Source: Streptomyces marianii
GTDB lineage: Bacteria > Actinomycetota > Actinomycetes > Streptomycetales > Streptomycetaceae
Reading direction: 5' to 3'
Assembly (NCBI RefSeq): GCF_005795905.1
Contig: NZ_VAWE01000001.1
Coordinates: forward strand, 6,313,001-6,377,000
DNA length: 64,000 nt
How positions within the stretch are numbered: position 1 is the first letter of the stretch; each line of letters opens with the position of its first letter. The translations under genes were made by a program, and so were the position numbers. Below, piece after piece: positions 44,526 to 53,142 of the stretch. Below the pieces are notes generated by a model. It made no database searches. It was not told the origin of the DNA and worked only from the letters and a program-made list of their open reading frames with translations.

Positions 44526-46091
44526 ATGAGCCAGGGACGCCGTGTCACCATGCTCACCGAAGGCACCTATCCACACGTCCACGGCGGTGTCAGCACCTGG
44601 TGCGACCAACTGGTCCGGGGCATGCCCGAGGTCGACTTCACCGTCATCTCCCTCACCGGCAGCGGCCGTGAGCCCGTCACCTGGGAGCTGCCACCCAACG
44701 TCCGCGCCCACACCGTCGTTCCGCTGTGGGGGCCGCGGCCCGGCCGCGGCCGCTCCCCGCGCCGCGGCGCCGACCGCAGCCGCTTCCTCGACACCCTCGA
44801 GCGCTTCCTGCTGTCCCTGCTCGCCCCCGAGGCACACGCCGACTTCGGCCCCGCGCTCGACGAGCTGGCCGACGAGGCGCGCGGGGGCCGGCTCTCCGCC
44901 GCACTCCGCACCGAGGCCGCCGTCCGCACCCTGATGCGCCTGTGGACCCGGCAATCCCTGCCCACCGCCGCCGCCGGACCCACCGTCCACGACGCCCTCA
45001 CCGCGGTCGACCTGCTCGAACACGCTCTGCGCCCGCTGGCGGTGCGCATCCCGGGGGGCAGCGTCGCCCACGCCGTCAGCAGCGGCCTCGCCACCCTGCC
45101 CGCACTCGCCGCACAGCGCCTGGACGGGGTGCCGTTCCTCCTCACCGAGCACGGCGTCTATCTGCGCGAGCGCTACCTCGGATACCGCACCGAGGCACCG
45201 CGCTGGCCGGTCAAGGCGCTGATGCTCGGCTTCTACCGCGAGCTCAACACACTCGGCTACGAGCGCGCCGATCTGATCACCCCGTGCAACCACTACAACC
45301 GGCGCTGGGAGGAGCGCGGCGGCGCGCTCCCCGGAAAGATCCGCACGGTCTACAACGGCGTCGACCCGCGCGCCTTCCCGCACGCCGGGGCCGAACCGTC
45401 CGTGCCCACCCTCAGCTGGGCCGGCCGGATCGACCCCGTCAAGGACCTCGAGACGCTGGTCCGTGCCTTCGCCCTGGCCCGGGCGGAGGTCCCGGACCTG
45501 CGGCTGCGGCTGTTCGGCGCGGCGCCGGCCGGGTGCGAGTGGTACGCCACCGGGCTGGAGAAGCTGGCCGCCGAACTGGGCGTCGCCGACGGGGTGTTCT
45601 GGGAGGGCCGGATCGACGACGTGGCGCGCGCGTACGCCGCGGGGCACGTCGTGATGCTCTCCAGCATCAGCGAGGGCTTCCCGTTCTCGATCATCGAGGC
45701 GATGTCCTGCGGGCGCACGACGGTGTCCACCGACGTGGGCGGGGTGCGCGAGGCCGTCGGCGACACCGGCCTGGTGGTCCCGCCGCGCGAGCCCGAGGCG
45801 CTGGCCGCCGCCGCCCTGGAACTGCTCCGGGACGACGCGCGCCGCGCCGAACTGGGCCGCCGTGCCCGGCAGCGGGTCGTGGACCTCTTCACCCTGAGGC
45901 GTTCGGTGGACGCCTTCCGGCAGATCTACCGGGAGCTCGCCGGTACGCCGGGGGCGGTGTACGAGCCGCCGGCCGCCGAGACGGTCGCCGACTGGACCCT
46001 GGAGCTGAGGGACCCCTGGTACCAGGAGCACACGGCCTGGGGGCACCACTGGTCCGAACCCTCCGCGTCCGCCGGAGGGGGCACCCGGTGA
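44526..46091 (+). CDS. PelF-type GT4 glycosyltransferase
   Basis: 521 residues. The N-terminal DUF3492-type half has TEGTYPHVHGGVSTWCDQLV and LTEHGVYLRERYL, both marks of PelF. The C-terminal GT-B half has VYNGVDP, SWAGRIDPVKDLETL and EGFPFSIIEAMSCGRTTVSTDVGG, the nucleotide-sugar-binding region with its Glu. PelF polymerises UDP-N-acetylhexosamine (galactosamine in Pel) in the cytoplasm. The stop overlaps the next start by GTGA, so the two are translationally coupled. An alternative is a general GT4, but the N-terminal motifs favour PelF. Confidence 0.87.
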   Translation: MSQGRRVTMLTEGTYPHVHGGVSTWCDQLVRGMPEVDFTVISLTGSGREPVTWELPPNVRAHTVVPLWGPRPGRGRSPRRGADRSRFLDTLERFLLSLLAPEAHADFGPALDELADEARGGRLSAALRTEAAVRTLMRLWTRQSLPTAAAGPTVHDALTAVDLLEHALRPLAVRIPGGSVAHAVSSGLATLPALAAQRLDGVPFLLTEHGVYLRERYLGYRTEAPRWPVKALMLGFYRELNTLGYERADLITPCNHYNRRWEERGGALPGKIRTVYNGVDPRAFPHAGAEPSVPTLSWAGRIDPVKDLETLVRAFALARAEVPDLRLRLFGAAPAGCEWYATGLEKLAAELGVADGVFWEGRIDDVARAYAAGHVVMLSSISEGFPFSIIEAMSCGRTTVSTDVGGVREAVGDTGLVVPPREPEALAAAALELLRDDARRAELGRRARQRVVDLFTLRRSVDAFRQIYRELAGTPGAVYEPPAAETVADWTLELRDPWYQEHTAWGHHWSEPSASAGGGTR

Positions 46092-47497
46092 GCGGCACGC
46101 CGCGGCCGAAGGGCCCGGGGACGGCCGTGCGGGACGCCCTGCCGCCGACACCGGACAAGCGGGGCCCCGCCCGGGCCGGGAGCGACCCGGTCGACGAACT
46201 GGCCGGGCGGCTGGCCGGTTTCGTGGCGACCGCGGTCCATCCCGACGAGGTGGCGGCGCTGCTGGAGTCCGACGGGCTGACGGACGAGCAGATACGCCGG
46301 CGGTACGGACACGACGACTCCTTCGCCCTCGCGGAGGACCTGTACGCGCGCGTCGAGCGGCGCTTCCCGCGGTCCGAGGAACCGCCGCCGGGCCCCGGTA
46401 GCCCGGCGCTCCTCGTGTGTCTGCTGCGGGGCCTGCTGTTCACCCTCCCGGGGCTCGGCCACGTCCTGGCCGCTCCGGTCCTCGGGGCCGGTCGCCCCGC
46501 CCACGTCCCGCTGCTGGCGGCGGCGCTGGCCGGCTGGGCCTGGAACCAGGCCCTCGCCCACCGCGCTTACACCTGGCTGGGACTGGGCGAACGCCCGGCG
46601 GCGGCCCGGGCGCTGCTGCGGGGCGCGCCCGTGGGGGTGCTGCTCGGCGCTGCCGCCGCCGCGGCCGCCGCACCCGTTCATGTTCCGGCGCTCCTGTTCG
46701 CCGCGGGACAGTCGCTCTATCTCGCCGCGGCGACGGTGCTGCTGGTCCTCGGCCGGGAGCGTGTCCTGCTGCCGGCCCTGCTGCCGCTGGTGGGCGGGGT
46801 GCTGCTCGCGGCGGTGCACCCGGTGCCCGCCTGGGCGCACCTCGTGCTCCCCCTGGCGTCGGTCACCGCGGCCGTGGGCCTCGCGGCGGGCGCGGTCACG
46901 GGCGTGCTGCGGTCGGCGGGCTCAGCCGGCCGTGGCCGGAACGGATGCCGGCGCACGGGGCCGGGAGGGCTGGGCGGTTCGGTGCCGTACGGCCTCTTCG
47001 GGCTCGGCTCCGGGGTGCTGGTGCTCCATGTCGCCCTGGAGTCACCGCCGTTCGCGGTGGCCCTCACTCTCGGCATGGGCCCCGCGGAGTGGCTGCTGTA
47101 CCGGTTCCGCGCCGACAGCCTCGCCGGACTGCGGGCCTGCACCTCCCCGCGCGCCTTCCGGATGTCGGTCGCGGCGGCGCTGGTGCGTGCCCTCGCCGGG
47201 TACGCGGGCGCCCTGCTGACGCTCATGGCCGCCGCGCTGCTGCTGTGGCCAGGCGGGGGAGCCGGCCCGGACCCGGCCACCGCGGCCGGTGTGCTGCTGC
47301 TCGGGGCGGTGCTGTGGAACGGGCTGCTGCTCCAGGCGTTCGGGGCCGTGCTGAGTCCCGCACTGGTGTGCTGTGCGGCCGCGCTCCTCCCGCCGCTCCT
47401 GCCCGGTTCGGAGCTGCTTCTCGTCCCGGCCGCCGCGTCGGCGGTGCTCGTCCTGCTGGTCTGTGCTCAGCTGGGCCGGATCACCGCACATCGCTGA
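46088..47497 (+). CDS. polytopic membrane protein (about 12 segments), possible PelG-like exporter
   Basis: 469 residues. A soluble N-terminal helical domain (about 1-105, VDELAGRLAGFVATAV, LTDEQIRRRYGHDD) precedes roughly 11-12 hydrophobic segments rich in Leu/Ala/Gly. The count and position after the PelF-like gene, with a 4-base overlap, match PelG, the MATE-like membrane partner of PelF. No sequence motif proves this, and I cannot exclude another transporter fold. It is followed 13 bases later by the GH114 gene. Confidence 0.7.
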   Translation: MSGTPRPKGPGTAVRDALPPTPDKRGPARAGSDPVDELAGRLAGFVATAVHPDEVAALLESDGLTDEQIRRRYGHDDSFALAEDLYARVERRFPRSEEPPPGPGSPALLVCLLRGLLFTLPGLGHVLAAPVLGAGRPAHVPLLAAALAGWAWNQALAHRAYTWLGLGERPAAARALLRGAPVGVLLGAAAAAAAAPVHVPALLFAAGQSLYLAAATVLLVLGRERVLLPALLPLVGGVLLAAVHPVPAWAHLVLPLASVTAAVGLAAGAVTGVLRSAGSAGRGRNGCRRTGPGGLGGSVPYGLFGLGSGVLVLHVALESPPFAVALTLGMGPAEWLLYRFRADSLAGLRACTSPRAFRMSVAAALVRALAGYAGALLTLMAAALLLWPGGGAGPDPATAAGVLLLGAVLWNGLLLQAFGAVLSPALVCCAAALLPPLLPGSELLLVPAAASAVLVLLVCAQLGRITAHR

Positions 47498-47510
47498 GGG
47501 AGCCCCGGAC

Positions 47511-48314
47511 ATGAGCCTTCCCGCCCGGACGAGAGGCCTGCTGCTGCCGCTCATGGCCCTGCTGCTGCTCGCCGGCTGCACCTCCGTCCCGGACGACCCC
47601 GCGCCGCCGCGCACCACCCGCTGGCTGCCGGGGCCCGGCACGCCGTGGCAGTGGCAGCTCAGCGGCCGGCTGGACCGGGACGTGGACGTCCCGGTGTACG
47701 ACATCGACGGCTTCGAGCACCCGAGGTCCACGGTCGCCGACCTCCAGCGGCGCGGCCGGAAGGTGATCTGCTACCTGTCCACCGGCGCCTGGGAGGAGTT
47801 CCGCCCCGATGCCGCGCGGTTCCCCCGGGAACTGCTCGGCAAGGGGAACGGCTGGCCGGGGGAGCGCTGGCTCGACATCCGCCGCACGGACGTGCTGGAG
47901 CCGCTGATGGCCGAGCGCTTCGACATGTGCCGGGACAAGGGCTTCGACGCGGTCGAGCCCGACAACATGGACGGCTACGCCAACGACACCGGCTTCCCCC
48001 TCACCGCCGGCGACCAGCTCCGCTACAACCGGCTGATCGCCCGGATGGCCCATGAGCGGGGGATGTCGGTCGGGCTGAAGAACGACCTGGACCAGATCCC
48101 CGAGCTCGTCGGCGACTTCGACTTCGCCGTCAACGAACAGTGTGCGCAGTACGCGGAGTGTGCGGCGCTGACGCCGTTCGTCGAGGCGGGCAAGGCCGTC
48201 TTCCATGTCGAGTACGAGGTGCCGGCCGGCCGCTTCTGCCCCCAGGCGCGGCGGCTCGGACTGAGTTCGATGCTGAAGCGCTACGAACTGGACGCCTGGC
48301 GCCGGCCCTGCTGA
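47511..48314 (+). CDS. GH114 endo-alpha-1,4-polygalactosaminidase-like lipoprotein
   Basis: 267 residues. A signal with lipobox (LLAGC, Cys about 23) anchors it to the membrane outside. The barrel shows WQWQLSG, VYDIDGFE, VICYLSTGAWEEFRPD, FDAVEPDNMDGYAND, SVGLKNDLDQI and FAVNEQCAQY, a recognisable GH114 series in which the Asp of YDIDG and the Glu of VEPDN are the probable acids. GH114 enzymes cut alpha-1,4-galactosamine polymers such as fungal galactosaminogalactan. In this locus it would trim or release the polymer made by the PelF-like protein. Last gene of the locus. Confidence 0.9.
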   Translation: MSLPARTRGLLLPLMALLLLAGCTSVPDDPAPPRTTRWLPGPGTPWQWQLSGRLDRDVDVPVYDIDGFEHPRSTVADLQRRGRKVICYLSTGAWEEFRPDAARFPRELLGKGNGWPGERWLDIRRTDVLEPLMAERFDMCRDKGFDAVEPDNMDGYANDTGFPLTAGDQLRYNRLIARMAHERGMSVGLKNDLDQIPELVGDFDFAVNEQCAQYAECAALTPFVEAGKAVFHVEYEVPAGRFCPQARRLGLSSMLKRYELDAWRRPC

Positions 48315-48399
48315 CCCGGCTCCACCGGGGACCTGCCGCCCGTGCGGGTGGGCAGGCAGCGGGACCGGGCGGCCTCCGGGGTCCGGTGCGGGCTCCCGC

Positions 48400-48501
48400 C
48401 GCTCGCCCGTGCCCGCCGCTCGCCGGTGCCCGCCGCTCGCCGGTGCCCGCCGCTCGCCGGTGCCCGCCGCTCGCCGGTGCCCGCCGCTCGCCGGTGCCCG
48501 G
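48400..48501. repeat. 17-bp tandem repeat, six copies
   Basis: Units start at 48400, 48417, 48434, 48451, 48468 and 48485 (CGCTCGCCGGTGCCCGC, the first with one change). They lie between the convergent GH114 and cobS genes. Confidence 0.9.
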
Positions 48502-48510
48502 CGCGGCCGG

Positions 48511-49308
48511 CTACCAGGGCGACCCGACGACGAGCGCGAGCAGCACCGCGGTGGCCGCCGTCTCCGCGATCCCCCCGAACACGTCGCCCGTGACCCCGCC
48601 GAAGCGCCGGACGCAGTGCCGCAGCAGCAGTTCGGCGGCGGCGGTCCCGGCGAGTACGGTCAGCGCGAGCCGCAGCGGCCCGTACCCGCCCGGCAGCGTT
48701 CCCCAGGCGGCGCAGACGGCGGCGACCACGAGGGTGACCGCCAGCGCCTGCCGCACCGGGACGGTGGCGGCGACCATCGCGCCCAGCCCCTCCGGGCGGG
48801 CTGCGGGGACGCCGGTGCGGGAAGCGAGCGTCAGCGCCAGTCGGGCCACGACTCCGGCGGTGGCCGCCGCCGTCGCCCCGTACGCCCAGCCGCGCCCGTA
48901 GAGTTCGTACAGCGCCGAGACCTGGGCCAGCAGCACGAACAGCAGGGTGATCACCCCGAACGGGCCGATGTCCGACCGCTTCATGATCCTCAGCGCGTCC
49001 TCGGCGGGCTTGCCGCTGCCCAGGCCGTCGGCGGTGTCGGCGAGTCCGTCCAGATGCAGACCGCGGGTGAGCACGGCGGGCACGGCGGCGGAGGCGACCG
49101 CGGCGAGCAGCGGGCCCGCGCCGAGCAGCAGGAGCATCCCGCCGGCGGCCGCCGCACAGAGGCCGACGGCGAGCCCGGCGAGCGGGGCCCAGCGCATTCC
49201 GGAACGTGCCGCGTCGCGGTCCCAGCGGGTCACGCGCACCGGCAGCACCGTGAGGGTGCCGAAGGCGAACCGCAGGCCCACGGGTCCGTCTGTGTTGAGG
49301 GAGCTCAC
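48511..49308 (-). CDS. cobS: adenosylcobinamide-GDP ribazoletransferase
   Basis: 265 residues. It joins alpha-ribazole to adenosylcobinamide-GDP, the last step of cobalamin assembly, in the membrane. LTRGLHLDGLADTADGLGSG is the family's Asp-rich metal motif, followed by MKRSDIGPFGV; five to six membrane segments follow. The tandem repeat of 48400-48501 lies just past its stop. It is separated from cobT/cobU by two other genes on this strand. Confidence 0.94.
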   Translation of the reverse strand: MSSLNTDGPVGLRFAFGTLTVLPVRVTRWDRDAARSGMRWAPLAGLAVGLCAAAAGGMLLLLGAGPLLAAVASAAVPAVLTRGLHLDGLADTADGLGSGKPAEDALRIMKRSDIGPFGVITLLFVLLAQVSALYELYGRGWAYGATAAATAGVVARLALTLASRTGVPAARPEGLGAMVAATVPVRQALAVTLVVAAVCAAWGTLPGGYGPLRLALTVLAGTAAAELLLRHCVRRFGGVTGDVFGGIAETAATAVLLALVVGSPW

Positions 49309-49349
49309 CGCGCGCAGGGTAGCCGGTGCGCCACGACGGTAAATTGCGC

Positions 49350-50165
49350 ATGACGGACAAAACGGGAGCGGGTGGCATGGGTCACTGGTTTTACCGCAAC
49401 ATCGTGGAGCCCGGGAAGCTCCCGCTGCTCCTCGCGCTGGCCTCGTTCGTCCTGACCTTCCTGGTCACCCGGACCGTCACCCGGATGATCCGGGCGGGCA
49501 AGGGGCCCTTCGGGAACGTCAAGGCGGGCGGACTCCACATCCACCACGTGGTGCCGGGCGTCGTGCTCACCGTGGTCGGCGGCTTCGGCTCGGTCGCCAG
49601 CAGCCAGCACACCGGCGCCGGGACCGTGGTGTTCGCCCTGGTCTTCGGCGTGGGCGCCGGGCTCGTCCTGGACGAGTTCGCGCTGATCCTCCACCTGGAC
49701 GACGTCTACTGGACCGAGGACGGCCGCAAGAGCGTCGAAGTCGTCGTCCTCACCGCGTCCGTGCTGCTGCTCACCCTCGGCGGCTTCGCGCCGCTCGGCG
49801 TCAACGACCTCACCGCGGACGAACGCGACGACCGGCGGGCCTTCCTGCTGACCCTCGCCGTCAACTTCATGTTCGTCCTGATCACACTCTTCAAGGGCAA
49901 GCTGCGCATGGCGGTCATCGGCACCCTGGTGCCGTTCGTCGCGATCATCGGGGCGCTGCGGCTGGCCAGACCCACCTCGCTCTGGGCCAGGCGCTTCTAC
50001 CGGCACCGCCCGCGCTCCCGGGCCAGGTCGATGCTGCGCGCCTTCCGCCACGACCGGCGCTGGAGCGGGCCGCGCCGGAAGTTCCAGGATCTGATCGGCG
50101 GCGCCCCGGACCGGCTGCCGATGACCGGCGCACCGGGATCCGGCCGGGACCGCGAACCGCGCTGA
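49350..50165 (+). CDS. integral membrane protein of unknown function
   Basis: 271 residues. Membrane segments are seen near 25-43, 70-85, 90-110, 128-145, 165-180 and 190-205; the loop KAGGLHIHHVVPGVVLTVVGGF and the segment LVLDEFALILHLDDVYW contain His and Asp/Glu residues that are conserved-looking. The last 60 residues are Arg-rich and cytoplasmic. I do not recognise a characterised family. Its last 169 bases overlap, antisense, the end of the rhomboid-like gene. Confidence 0.72.
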   Translation: MTDKTGAGGMGHWFYRNIVEPGKLPLLLALASFVLTFLVTRTVTRMIRAGKGPFGNVKAGGLHIHHVVPGVVLTVVGGFGSVASSQHTGAGTVVFALVFGVGAGLVLDEFALILHLDDVYWTEDGRKSVEVVVLTASVLLLTLGGFAPLGVNDLTADERDDRRAFLLTLAVNFMFVLITLFKGKLRMAVIGTLVPFVAIIGALRLARPTSLWARRFYRHRPRSRARSMLRAFRHDRRWSGPRRKFQDLIGGAPDRLPMTGAPGSGRDREPR

Positions 50166-50803
50166 ATGCACGCCGTCACGGCCAGTGCCACGAACACCCC
50201 GGCGATCGCCGCCAGGTGCTCCTTGCCGGCCAGATTGGGCTTCACCACCACTTCCACCACCATGGCGACGACCACCAGACCCATCGTCAGCCGTGCGGCG
50301 TAGCGGGCGCACACGTACACGGCGAGGCCGACCACCGCGGCCGACGGCCCGGTGTCCACGACGTGGGCGTCCGAGGCGGGCAGCCCGAGCGGATGGTCCG
50401 GCCCGAGCGCGACCCCGGCCCGGGCGTACAAGGTCCCGGCGAGCGTCGCCGCGTACGCGACCGCCAGTGTGCGCGGCCGGCCCAGGCAGATCTCGGCGAT
50501 GCCGAACACCAGGAGGATCTGCGCCAGCGCGCCCCACACCGGAAGGTCGAGCGCCGGGACGAACAGGGAGAGCGGAGTGCGCAGCAGAGCGAGCCAGAGC
50601 GGGTCGTCGGCGCGCACCGAGCCGATGCTCTGCACCGGCCCGTATCCCCAGGGCCGGTTCTGTACGAGCTGACAGAGGGCGGTGAGGCAGACCGCGGTGA
50701 GTGTGAGGGGGATCGCGCGCCACGACCTCGTCGTGAGGGCCGTGCGCACGGTCCGGTACAGCGGCCCCCACTCACGGCGCGCGAACGCGCGCGCCCGGTT
50801 CAC
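49997..50803 (-). CDS. rhomboid-like membrane protein
   Basis: About 268 residues from a GTG at 50803 (start weakly supported, no clear ribosome site). About six membrane segments are present. DTGPSAAVVGLAVY resembles the rhomboid Ser loop (G-x-S-x) and GKEHLAAIAGVFVAL supplies the later His; the strict GxSG is GPSA here, so protease activity is uncertain. The C-terminal 55 residues are read from DNA that is also the 3' end of the gene at 49350-50165 on the other strand. One of the two ends may be mis-set, but both frames look coding in their cores. Confidence 0.7.
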   Translation of the reverse strand: MNRARAFARREWGPLYRTVRTALTTRSWRAIPLTLTAVCLTALCQLVQNRPWGYGPVQSIGSVRADDPLWLALLRTPLSLFVPALDLPVWGALAQILLVFGIAEICLGRPRTLAVAYAATLAGTLYARAGVALGPDHPLGLPASDAHVVDTGPSAAVVGLAVYVCARYAARLTMGLVVVAMVVEVVVKPNLAGKEHLAAIAGVFVALAVTACIQRGSRSRPDPGAPVIGSRSGAPPIRSWNFRRGPLQRRSWRKARSIDLARERGRCR

Positions 50804-51123
50804 CGGCCGTCCGCCGAGGGCGCGCGGCGGGCCGGCCCGGGCGGGCGGCGGACGGTGCCGGTCCGCAGGGGATCGGCGGCCTCGTGGGCGAGCATGGAAC
50901 GCGGCTCCCGGACGGGTCGGTACTCGGCATGGGCGCGGTACGACGACTCGTTCCACCACCGGCGGGGCGGTTCCCGGGGCCGGATGGCGAGCACCCCCCG
51001 GCGCCGTTCCGCCCGAGCGTCGCGCCGTGTTCCAAGACCCGGCGGAACACCCGGAAGTTGACTCGGGCCGGAGTGATCCCGATCTCTCGCCGGCGGCCGG
51101 CGAACGGGTCCGTCGGCGGGCGC

Positions 51124-51225
51124 GCCGGCGGCGCGTGGTGGGTGCGTCGGCGGGTGTGCCGGCGGCGCGTGGTGGGTGCGTCGGCGGGTGTGCCGGCGGC
51201 GCGTGGTGGGTGCGTCGGCGGCGGG
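51124..51225. repeat. 34-bp tandem repeat, three copies
   Basis: Units begin at 51124, 51158 and 51192 (GCCGGCGGCGCGTGG start); the last is diverged at its end. Confidence 0.85.
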
Positions 51226-51370
51226 CGCCCGGTGACTGGCGGGTGCGCCGGTGGCGCGTGGCGGGTGGTGGGTGCCCGGCGCCTCGTCGGGTGGCGGGTG
51301 CGCCGGTGGCCAGCGGCAGGTGCGCCCTGCGACTGACCGGGTGGGCTCGGTCGGCGGTTCGTCGTCCCCG

Positions 51371-51654
51371 CTCGTGTCGGTGGGCCTCGCCGTGGCCTGC
51401 GGGCGGGCGGGCCGTGTCGGTGCCTCCGTGAGCGGGCGGCCGGGCCCGGGTGGTGCTCCGTGAGCGGGCGGGTGGGCGCGGCCGGCTGCTCGCCGCACCC
51501 GCTCGTGTCGGTGGGCCTTGCCGTGGCCTGCGGGCGGGCGGGCCGTGTCGGTGCCTCCGTGAGCGGGCGGCCGGGCCCGGGTGGTGCTCCGTGAGCGGGC
51601 GGGTGGGCGCGGCTGGCTGCTCGCCGCACCCGCTCGTGTCGGTGGGCGTCGCCG
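51371..51654. repeat. 131-bp tandem repeat, two copies plus a partial third
   Basis: Units begin at 51371, 51502 and 51633 (CTCGTGTCGGTGGGC start). The first two are nearly identical; the third stops after about 22 bases at the cobT 3' end, suggesting slippage or unequal crossing over. Confidence 0.9.
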
Positions 51655-51655
51655 T

Positions 51656-52786
51656 TCAGCGGGCCTCGCCGTCGCCGGCGGCCACGCTTCCGCTCCCCGC
51701 CTCGGCCGGGGTGGCCTCCCCGGCGTCGCTCCCGCTGCCGGCCGGGCGCTCGGGCAGCTCCGCGGCGAGCGCGGCGGCCGCCTGGACGAGGGGGAGGGCG
51801 AGCAGGGCGCCGGTGCCCTCCCCGACCGTGACCCCGTGCTCCAGGAGCGGCTCCAGAGCCATCCGGTCGAGCGCCTTCGCCTGGGCCGGCTCCCCGCTGA
51901 CCTGCCCCGCGAGCCACCAGTCCGGCGCCCGGAACGCCGCCCGCTGGGCGACGAGGGCGCACGCGGCCGACACGACCCCGTCCAGGATCACCGGCATCCG
52001 GCGGACCGCCGCCTGCAGCAGGAAGCCGGTCGTCGCGGCCAGATCCGCGCCGCCCACGGCCGTCAGCAGGGCCAACTGGTCGCCCAGCACGGGCCGGGCC
52101 CGGCGCAGTGAGTCGCGGATCGCCGCACACTTGCGCATCCACGCCAGGTCGTCGATGCCTGCGCCGCCGCGGCCGGTGACGACGGAAGCGTCCGTACCGC
52201 ACAGCGCGGCCACCAGAGCGGAGGCGGGCGTCGTACCGCCGACGCTGAGGTCGCCGAGCACGACCAGGTCGGTGCCGGCGTCGGCCTCCTCGTCGGCGAT
52301 CGCCACGCCGAGACGTACGGCCCGCTCGGCCTCCTCGGGGGTGAGTGCGTCCTCGACGTCGATCCGGCCGCTTCCGCGCCGCACCCGGTGCCGGACGACG
52401 TCCTCCGGAAGCAGGTCGGGGTCGCAGTCCAGACCGGCGTCCACGACCCGCACCGGCACGCCCATCCGCCGGGCCAGCACCGCGACCGGGCTCGCACCGT
52501 CCAGCACGGACCGCACGAGTTCGTGCGCCGAGCCCGCCGCACGGCCGGACACACCCAGTTCCGCCACCCCGTGGTCTCCGGCGAACAGCACCACCCGGGG
52601 CCGCTCGACGGCCCGAACCGGTACGGCACCCTGCGCCGCCGACAGCCACTCACCCAGTTCGTCCAGCCGCCCCAGGGCACCCGGCGGTACGGCCAGCCGC
52701 TCCCGGCGTTCCTCGGCATCGCGCCGCACACCGCTGTCCGGGCGCTCGATCAGATCGGAGAAGTCGTCGAGATTCAGCGAGCTCAT
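51656..52786 (-). CDS. cobT: nicotinate-nucleotide--dimethylbenzimidazole phosphoribosyltransferase
   Basis: 376 residues. It makes alpha-ribazole phosphate for the lower ligand of cobalamin. Landmarks are LFAGDHGVAELGVS, GDLSVGGTTPASAL, GRGGAGIDDLAWMRKCAAI and GVTVGEGTGALLALPLVQAA, the last holding the catalytic Glu. The ATG at 52786 gives MSSLNLDDFSDLIERPD, the usual N-terminus. The C-terminal 30 residues are low complexity. It follows cobU on the same strand with a 356-bp gap. Confidence 0.95.
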   Translation of the reverse strand: MSSLNLDDFSDLIERPDSGVRRDAEERRERLAVPPGALGRLDELGEWLSAAQGAVPVRAVERPRVVLFAGDHGVAELGVSGRAAGSAHELVRSVLDGASPVAVLARRMGVPVRVVDAGLDCDPDLLPEDVVRHRVRRGSGRIDVEDALTPEEAERAVRLGVAIADEEADAGTDLVVLGDLSVGGTTPASALVAALCGTDASVVTGRGGAGIDDLAWMRKCAAIRDSLRRARPVLGDQLALLTAVGGADLAATTGFLLQAAVRRMPVILDGVVSAACALVAQRAAFRAPDWWLAGQVSGEPAQAKALDRMALEPLLEHGVTVGEGTGALLALPLVQAAAALAAELPERPAGSGSDAGEATPAEAGSGSVAAGDGEAR

Positions 52787-53142
52787 TCGCCGAACAGTAC
52801 CGGCCCGCGCCCGGTGTCCCGCCGCCGGGCCGCGTCGGGATTCCGGCGGCGGGAGCAGCACCACGGCCCTGCTCCCGCGCCCGCGGTCCGGGGGCCGGGA
52901 GGGTCGGCTGCGCCGGTCGCGCGCGGTTCACCGGTGGTGCGGCCCGGCCCGCGGGGCGTCTCCGGGCGGGGAACGTTCGGGAGGCGCTGTACCGGCCTCG
53001 TCCCGCGCCCCGGCGACGGGGCGGGCCGGCTCGTGCGGGGCCGCCACGGGACCTCCCCGGGCCCGGAGTCCGTCGCCGGGCCCGGAACCGGCGTCGGCGG
53101 GCCGGGGCGGTGCCGCGCTGGGGCCGTCGCCCCCGCCCGGGG
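52787..53142. other. cobU-cobT spacer
   Basis: 356 bases of G/C-rich sequence, no hairpin of note and no gene; unusually long for a shared operon. Confidence 0.35.

Larger units (their letters stand above)
50804..51655. other. 850-bp repeat-rich intergenic region
   Basis: No convincing gene. It contains two tandem arrays (51124-51225 and 51371-51654), and all long frames read as Arg/Gly/Pro low-complexity sequence. Confidence 0.6.

Noticed and set aside
48400..48501. CRISPR array
   Set aside because: Direct head-to-tail 17-bp units without spacers and no cas genes; the other tandem arrays fail for the same reason.
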